Of a stretch of 64,000 nt of DNA, positions 58,347 through 64,000 are shown piece after piece. Source of the stretch: Lineus longissimus. Taxonomy: Eukaryota > Nemertea > Pilidiophora > Heteronemertea > Lineidae. The stretch spans positions 3,286,001-3,350,000 of the forward strand of contig NC_088317.1 in the NCBI RefSeq assembly GCF_910592395.1. Direction: 5' to 3'. A model generated the notes under the pieces. It was not told the origin of the DNA, searched no databases, and saw only the letters and a program-made list of their open reading frames with translations. Position numbers and translations under genes: made by a program. The stretch's first letter is position 1. Every line of letters begins with the position of its first letter.

Positions 58347-59384
58347 GACGATTGGAGAGAAAAGTCGTTAGTTCATGTAGGTGGCCTGATTGCACCGGCG
58401 GTGCTGGTATAAATCAGAGTAACCTTCTGAGAAAACCTGCTATTTCTAACCATTTCCATGCTAATGATGGTTCAAGCTGTGGTAACGGCCAGAGTTTGAA
58501 ATCTACTGGGAGTGATTCTGCATAATGTCAAAACAATTTTGTGGTGCTGAAATTTGATTGTAAGAATTCAAGGACAATACAGTTGTGAAAGTTATTTAGT
58601 TCAATGTCAATTCCATGCTAAACATGACATGCATACTTGTTATCCCCCAGCAGCCAAGTCAGAAAAAACGCCCAACAGCAATGATAGACATCCACTGACT
58701 GGTCTATCGACACAAGGTCATCGACGAGACAGGTCACAGATGCGCTCTCTTGTAAAGAAAAACTGAAAAATAATCCTAGTGAGTTTGAACTCGGGACCTT
58801 CAGCACTTCATTCTCCCCACTTCTGATAAAGGCATAAGCGTTTCCAAATATGGTCATTTGACGGTCAGGCATTTGTGTTTTCTACTATAAATCGGTCACT
58901 GGGGGATTTATGCATGCCTGTCAGCTTTAATGGTGGCTTCCCGTTTTGATCATGGGCATAGTTTAAATCTATTGGGGGTGATTGTGTATAATGTTAGAGC
59001 ATTGTCATGGTGCCGAAATTTAATTCTAAACCATTTTCATGAATATCAAACGAGCGAGGAAGGTCTGTTTAGATTCATTTTCCTACTCCAGTGATCACTG
59101 GTAGAGTTTACATGAACTTTCCACTTCATAACATGATCTGGGCCATCTGCCTGTAACCTTGTCTCATCTGTTTTGACATCTTGAGGATTTTATAAAAAGT
59201 AAGGCTCTTCTATAGCGCTTTTTTTAAATATCAAAGAAAATATCTTTAAAAATTTTTTTTTAAATATTTAAATATTTAAATTTTTTTTTTCATCACCAGG
59301 ATTCTCCCAGGGGATGTTAAAGAGCAGCTTCTACTGTACTAGGCATATCACTTAACCCTCAAACCAAACTTGGAAAGAACAAAG
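58347..59384. other. Intergenic
   Basis: A B-box-like GTCCCGAGTTCAAACTC reads on the minus strand at about 58783-58799. Low-complexity A/T lies at 59216-59292. No gene seen. Confidence 0.35.
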
Positions 59385-59470
59385 TAGCTTGTAAAGATTC
59401 AAACCATAAACCTCTTAATCAGGAGTCTGGTTTGCTCAGAACTGCACCACCCTGCTCCCCTCACCAATTG
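59385..59470 (-). repeat. tRNA-like tract, possible SINE head or tRNA pseudogene
   Basis: On the minus strand an A-box-like GTGGTGCAGTTCTGAGC is followed by an anticodon-arm-like CTCCTGATTAAGAGG and a B-box-like GGTTTGAATC. Spacing suits a tRNA, but the acceptor stem is not convincing. Confidence 0.4.
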
Positions 59471-59504
59471 CACAGCCGAATAAATTGCAAACAAAAATGT
59501 AATA

Positions 59505-59815
59505 TCTCCCAAGGCACTGATTTGATTTTCGATCACACAATTTATATGGTATCGTCCGCAATCAACGCAGAGTTTTATTACATCGTCTTTTAAAACAATC
59601 TTAGGATAATCTGTGATCGTACCAGTTGGATTGATGTTGTCGACTGCCTGGGGCTTCAACTATGTTTTAGTAATCCCCCTTAATTGCAAGCCATAACTAT
59701 TTTCCCGACAAAGTCTTTCTTGGGGACTGATTTGATTTTCTATCCGACTTTTATATGGTATATGCCGCAATCAGCAGAGTGTCCTATTACACTGACTTTT
59801 AATACAATCTTAATG
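59505..59815. repeat. Diverged direct duplication, about 115 bp, two copies
   Basis: 59515-59620 and 59718-59815 share ACTGATTTGATTTTC, TTATATGGTAT, CCGCAATCA and a TTTTAAWACAATCTTA block in the same order. Confidence 0.7.
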
Positions 59816-60053
59816 ATGTTATGAGAGAGATTGTCCCTAGTTCCCCGCCCGATGAATGCGTCAATCAGCAAAGAATGTTTCTAATTCTCTTGCCTCCTTC
59901 AACCAACCACCGAGATCGACAAGCCTCAATTTCCTCCACGATGAATAGGACTCATTTAACGTCAGTTTTGAATTCTAACTTAATGAAGTGTCTTTCGATG
60001 TAAAAACTGTCAGTTTTTGAGTTATGAATGACGTTTAAGTTTGAAAGACTTAA

Positions 60054-60388
60054 AGGGAACTTGAACCGCCGAGCGATTTATTCAACTTTTCGACTTTCAC
60101 CTCCCGAGAAAGTCAAACTTCCAACTTCCTATTCGAGTTCAGATTTGTAGCTCTGCCCCCAGTGCCCGAGCATGCGCAGTTCAATTTGTTATTATTGAGA
60201 ATCATGTGAGAATCACGTGAGTCATGTGATCTTTCATTCATGAGTTTTCGTGGTAAATTCCATATTAGTGACGTCACTCAATGATTGACAGCTAGGCGCC
60301 ATATTTCATTCATGCCTCGTTCTGATCACCCGATACGCTGGAAATGAAATGGAGGTCATACGAACTGGCTTGGCGGTTTCAGTTCCCT
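60054..60388. mobile_element. Second TTAA-flanked MITE (different family)
   Basis: 335 bp between TTAA at 60050-60053 and 60389-60392. Ends are inverted: AGGGAACTTGAACCGCC on the left and GGCGGTTTCAGTTCCCT on the right. The interior has CATGCGCAGT and TGACGTCAC motifs but no open frame for a transposase. Its ends are unlike the 1318 element, so it is a separate family. Confidence 0.8.
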
Positions 60389-61536
60389 TTAAGTAGCTGA
60401 AGAGGAGGTCAGAGGATAAGCAGAGAATTACACCCCACCCCTCCCCCCACCCCATTCATGTTAAAGTCAGAACCTGGGTGCTTGGAATTTGCAAGCAGCT
60501 TGTGGTATCTGACTTGGGAGGGGTAGTGGGACTCAAGGGCAGGTTTGGCCAAAGTGTCAAACCCATCAGCAAAACCACACAGTGTCAAGTGGTCCTACCT
60601 TTTTACAGCAGATCTCAAGTGAAACAAAAAATTCATTAATATTCCATCTGAGTACCAATGGGACTTCTTATAACCAGTTAGTTGTCATAAATCTTGCTAT
60701 GACTCTATAATTACTGCAACAATCTAGTTTATGCCATTAATAAAGTAGGCTGTCCTCTAGCAGTTAATCAATGTTCCGGCAAACAAGGAGAGAGGTTTCC
60801 CTGAAAGATTACGCTATTGTCAGTGTGCAAGTTGGTGTATGATTTTAGTCATGTATATCGGTCGGTTGTAAGTCACTAAAGCACCAGGCTGAGGTGAAGC
60901 AACATCGGTCAAAGTTGAGGTTGGAGAGGCCCAGCATCTCTAGTCACTATCCACCCCCCCCCAACCTCTCAGTTCACTAAAGTATCCTTCAATCAAGACA
61001 TGTCACCAGCCTCTTCAGGTTAGGCCATGAATAATAAATAACAAAGTTTCTATTAGAAGCAGATTCGAGTGCCACCCACGTTACGAATCTGACTCGCAAA
61101 TTTTCGGCTGGCGATGGTTTTTCCTACAGGTACATTGGACTGGAGCGATTAGGAATTGGATCAGACTTGCAATTGGATCAGACTTGATAGTCGTTAATCA
61201 CCTGTCTGTGTCTGACTTGGTTTATCTCATTAGGCCGCACATCCTTATCAGAAGTCGACGTTTGAATATGCAGTCTGGAGTGCCGCTTTGTGGCTTGGTG
61301 TCGCGCGGGTCATGAATAACCGGCTAATCTGTTTGAAATTATTTGACGACTTAGGAGAATATTTAACTATATAAAGGAGTTTGGAAAGGCAGGGATAATC
61401 ACTTGTAGGTCACTGAGGAAAAGGGTATGGGTACAATTTCAGCTCAAAAATTGCATGTTTCATGGCAAAGTCCGATCTAAAAAAATCAATGAAGTTATAA
61501 GACTTTTGGTTCAAAAAGAGAATTTAGGAACCCTTT
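60389..61536. other. Intergenic, possible regulatory stretch
   Basis: 61060-61370 contains a direct repeat (AATTGGATCAGACTTG twice at about 61156-61190), a TTAATCACCTGTC site and several TAAT/GATTA cores. No gene seen. Confidence 0.3.
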
Positions 61537-62150
61537 GACTTTGACTCAGCACCAACATCCCCACTCTGCCCTGTCTGCTGACCTAACCAATTAGACTTTG
61601 ACTCAGCACCAACATCCCCACTCTGCCCTGTCTGCTGACCTAACCAATTAGACTTTGACTTGGAAAACAACATCCACACTCTGCCATGTCTGCTGACCTA
61701 ACCAATTAGACTTTGACTCAGCACCAACATCCACACTCTGCCCTGTCTGCTGACCTAACCAATTAGACTTTGACTTGGAAAACAACATCCACACTCTGCC
61801 CTGTCTGCTGACCTAACCAATTAGACTTTGACTCAGCACCAACATCCCCACTCTTCCCTGTCTGCTGACCTAACCAATTAGACTTTGACTCAGCACCAAC
61901 ATCCCCACTCTGCCCTGTCTGCTGACCTAACCAATTAGACTTTGACTCAGCACCAACATCCCCACTCTTCCCTGTCTGCTGACCTAACCAATTAGACTTT
62001 GACTTGGAAAACAACATCCACACTCTGCCCTGTCTGCTGACCTAACCAATTAGACTTTGACTCAGCACCAACATCCCCACTCTGCCCTGTCTGCTGACCT
62101 AACCAATTAGACTTTGACTACGAAAACAGCATCCACACTTGCCCTTTTAT
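61537..62150. repeat. 57/58-bp tandem array with two alternating unit types
   Basis: Eleven units begin GACTTTGAC at 61537, 61594, 61651, 61709, 61766, 61824, 61881, 61938, 61995, 62053 and 62110. Type A (57 bp) has CTCAGCACC; type B (58 bp) has CTTGGAAAAC. The order is A A B A B A A A B A, then a divergent end unit. A minus-strand frame with a 19-residue period crosses part of it but breaks at the 58-bp units. Confidence 0.95.
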
Positions 62151-64000
62151 CAGTCCCGATGTGGGAGTGTTTGTGACTTGGTAGATTTGCTCCTGATTTA
62201 AATACCATTAGTCGACTTTGAAAAGTTTAATTAGTTTTGCTTGATTAGGTTGCTATATCGATTTGTTGATTAGCTTGGAACTGAGACGCCTTCCGGACCA
62301 GTAGTGCTTTGACTGGCCCTCAGGCACGTTCCGATATCGACTTCACAGCTGACGGACGTGTCTTTTATCTGGTTAAAGGAAACCTGCAGCGAAACGTTTC
62401 TAAAGAATGGTGTTTTTGGATGGCCTGTCTGCATCATGACACGACCTTCTTTAATATGTAGTGAGGCCGCTAGATATCTTTTAAAGCTGAATGATATATT
62501 AGATCCCAGTAGGACCTATCAAAAATTGCAAATATATCCGATCGTGATCGATAATCGTGTACTGGTAACGAGAAAAAGCATTCATGCGCTGAAAATAATC
62601 GGTTGGTCTGCGCGCGTCGCATGATTGACACCCATTATCTTGTAAGAAGTGACATGTAAGGGTACTCCAATGCCAAGAATGCCAGAGTCACTTTTTATGC
62701 ATGCTGATGTCAGGCTCGCTGGTTTTGCCTGAAAGACACAGCGGGGGCTTCTAATGGGATTAATGATGATTTAGTAATGAGGCTGAGGATGTTTGTACGT
62801 AGCCTGGCCATGCGTTGTTTGTTCTGCCTGGACCTGCATGTTTAACTCTGACGATCCCGGGGGGAATTCGCACGTCGTGACTTCCAGATCCCGGGCGATT
62901 TACCCTAAAATTACAGGTTTAGAGAGACCAACCCGCCGTATACCCCATGATGGCTGGTACCGTTGGAAATCTTGAACTCTCAACTTCAAGATGATGTGTA
63001 GAGAATCTTTCTATCCAAAGTTTATCTCTGACGAGGTATGTGGTGTTTGATGCAGAATGTTGGAATACCAATTAGCCGAGGTGTCATATGATAATTTCAT
63101 TTCGTGCTGAAGGAATTTTGCCTCACATCTTGTGGGTGCATCGAGAGGAAAAACAAATTTCAACCTAAAGCTTCCGTTACGTTTGTAATGTAATAAACTC
63201 AGTTGGTAACGTCATCCAATCTTTCAAATAGAAAAGTAATTCGATAAAGCTGCCTGATTTGCTTTAACTTTTGAAGTGCGTACACAATACTCTTGACTTG
63301 TGAGGGTATGTTCGAGGGGGGGAAAGGGGGAGCTGTCTTGATGTCCCGTTACAAAAAATCCTCTTCCCGATTCCTGATAAAGCAGTTTCAGCCAAATCCC
63401 ACCTAATTCTCAACCGAACTAAACCCTGTTGAAATATTAAAGGGAGTGTAGTGCTTTTTCAGCCGATCTTGACATCCCAAGAATCACCTTCCCCCTCGAT
63501 AGATATTTTGGGGGGCAATCCCGGCACCCCAAAAAAGACCATTCTCCCTTCTGCAATGAGTAAGTAAAGAAGTCCTCGTAAATTTTGTCCTAAAGGTCAA
63601 CAAGTTTATTATGAAACATCTTACACAAATAACGTTGTGAACCTTCATAAGACGGAGTGAAAATTAATCAGAAAATCCATATTTAGGAGAAAATGTGTTC
63701 AGAGAAGTGAAATAATTCAATTCGAGCAACTTGATGCTATCATGTAGTGCAGTGGAATGAGGAAAGCTAATCGAGCGGAAGCTTGTCTCCGATCTTAACT
63801 CATGTCAGGATATTTTAATAATTTTCAGATAGTTGTTGTAGTTGGTGTGATTGGTGTAAAAACAGTTATAGTCGGCTTCAGAAGTAAATGTTCACAACAT
63901 TTTGACCGCTGTGCGAAAAATACGGGGCAGATTCACCCCTGACAATGGGGGTGGGGATTACAGAGTTCGTGTTGCCTGCTGCATAAGTGGGTAAGCTATT
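62151..64000. other. Intergenic, no gene seen
   Basis: Short open frames only. 62200-62280 and 62520-62620 have clustered GATTA, ATCGAT and TAAT cores. Nothing else recognised to the window end. Confidence 0.3.

Noticed and set aside
61763-62023. Minus-strand repeat protein SKSNWLGQQTGKSGDVGAE
   Set aside because: A translation of the tandem array; 58-bp units break the frame and there is no gene context.

Overview
The window is animal nuclear DNA. Spliced genes have GT-AG introns, there are dispersed MITE-like elements and minisatellites, and every recognisable protein is a bilaterian family member. Ciliary genes, short introns and many small repeats fit a marine invertebrate. The sequence does not settle the phylum. 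Homologies were judged by eye; exon models were built by hand and checked for reading phase.

Layout: 1-901 (+), last exons of an unrecognised gene. 902-9287, intergenic and repeat-rich (TTAA MITE, Tigger-like MITE, tandem repeats, SINE-like tract). 9288-11496 (+), three-exon gene for a secreted protein with four M-x-x-L-H-G-x-L-M-H-G-D repeats, not recognised. 11963-14720 (-), WDR73. 15978-17255 (-), intronless ACADSB. 17869-19963 (+), PDCD10/CCM3. 22978-30480 (-), ZBBX with 18 coding exons including a 9-nt microexon. 31754-33419 (+), MBLAC1. 36246-47054 (-), ABCC5/MRP5-like ABC transporter with 25 coding exons. 48794-51353 (+), CFAP300 with its last exon not found. 52714-53853 (-), single-exon four-pass membrane protein. 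53854-64000, no gene recognised; tandem repeats, MITEs and diverged duplications.

Three neighbouring pairs are head to head (ACADSB/PDCD10, ZBBX/MBLAC1, ABCC5/CFAP300) and may share promoter regions. ZBBX and CFAP300 point to motile-cilium functions; the other genes are housekeeping (mitochondrial acyl-CoA oxidation, microtubule-linked WD40 protein, STRIPAK/GCKIII scaffold, metallo-beta-lactamase nuclease, organic-anion efflux). They form no pathway together.

Most worth a second look: the secreted MHGD-repeat protein, the tetraspanin-shaped protein lacking the CCG motif, the ZBBX microexon, two decayed partial exon duplications (ABCC5, CFAP300), and a clear excess of the palindromes TAGGCCTA and TACATGTA.
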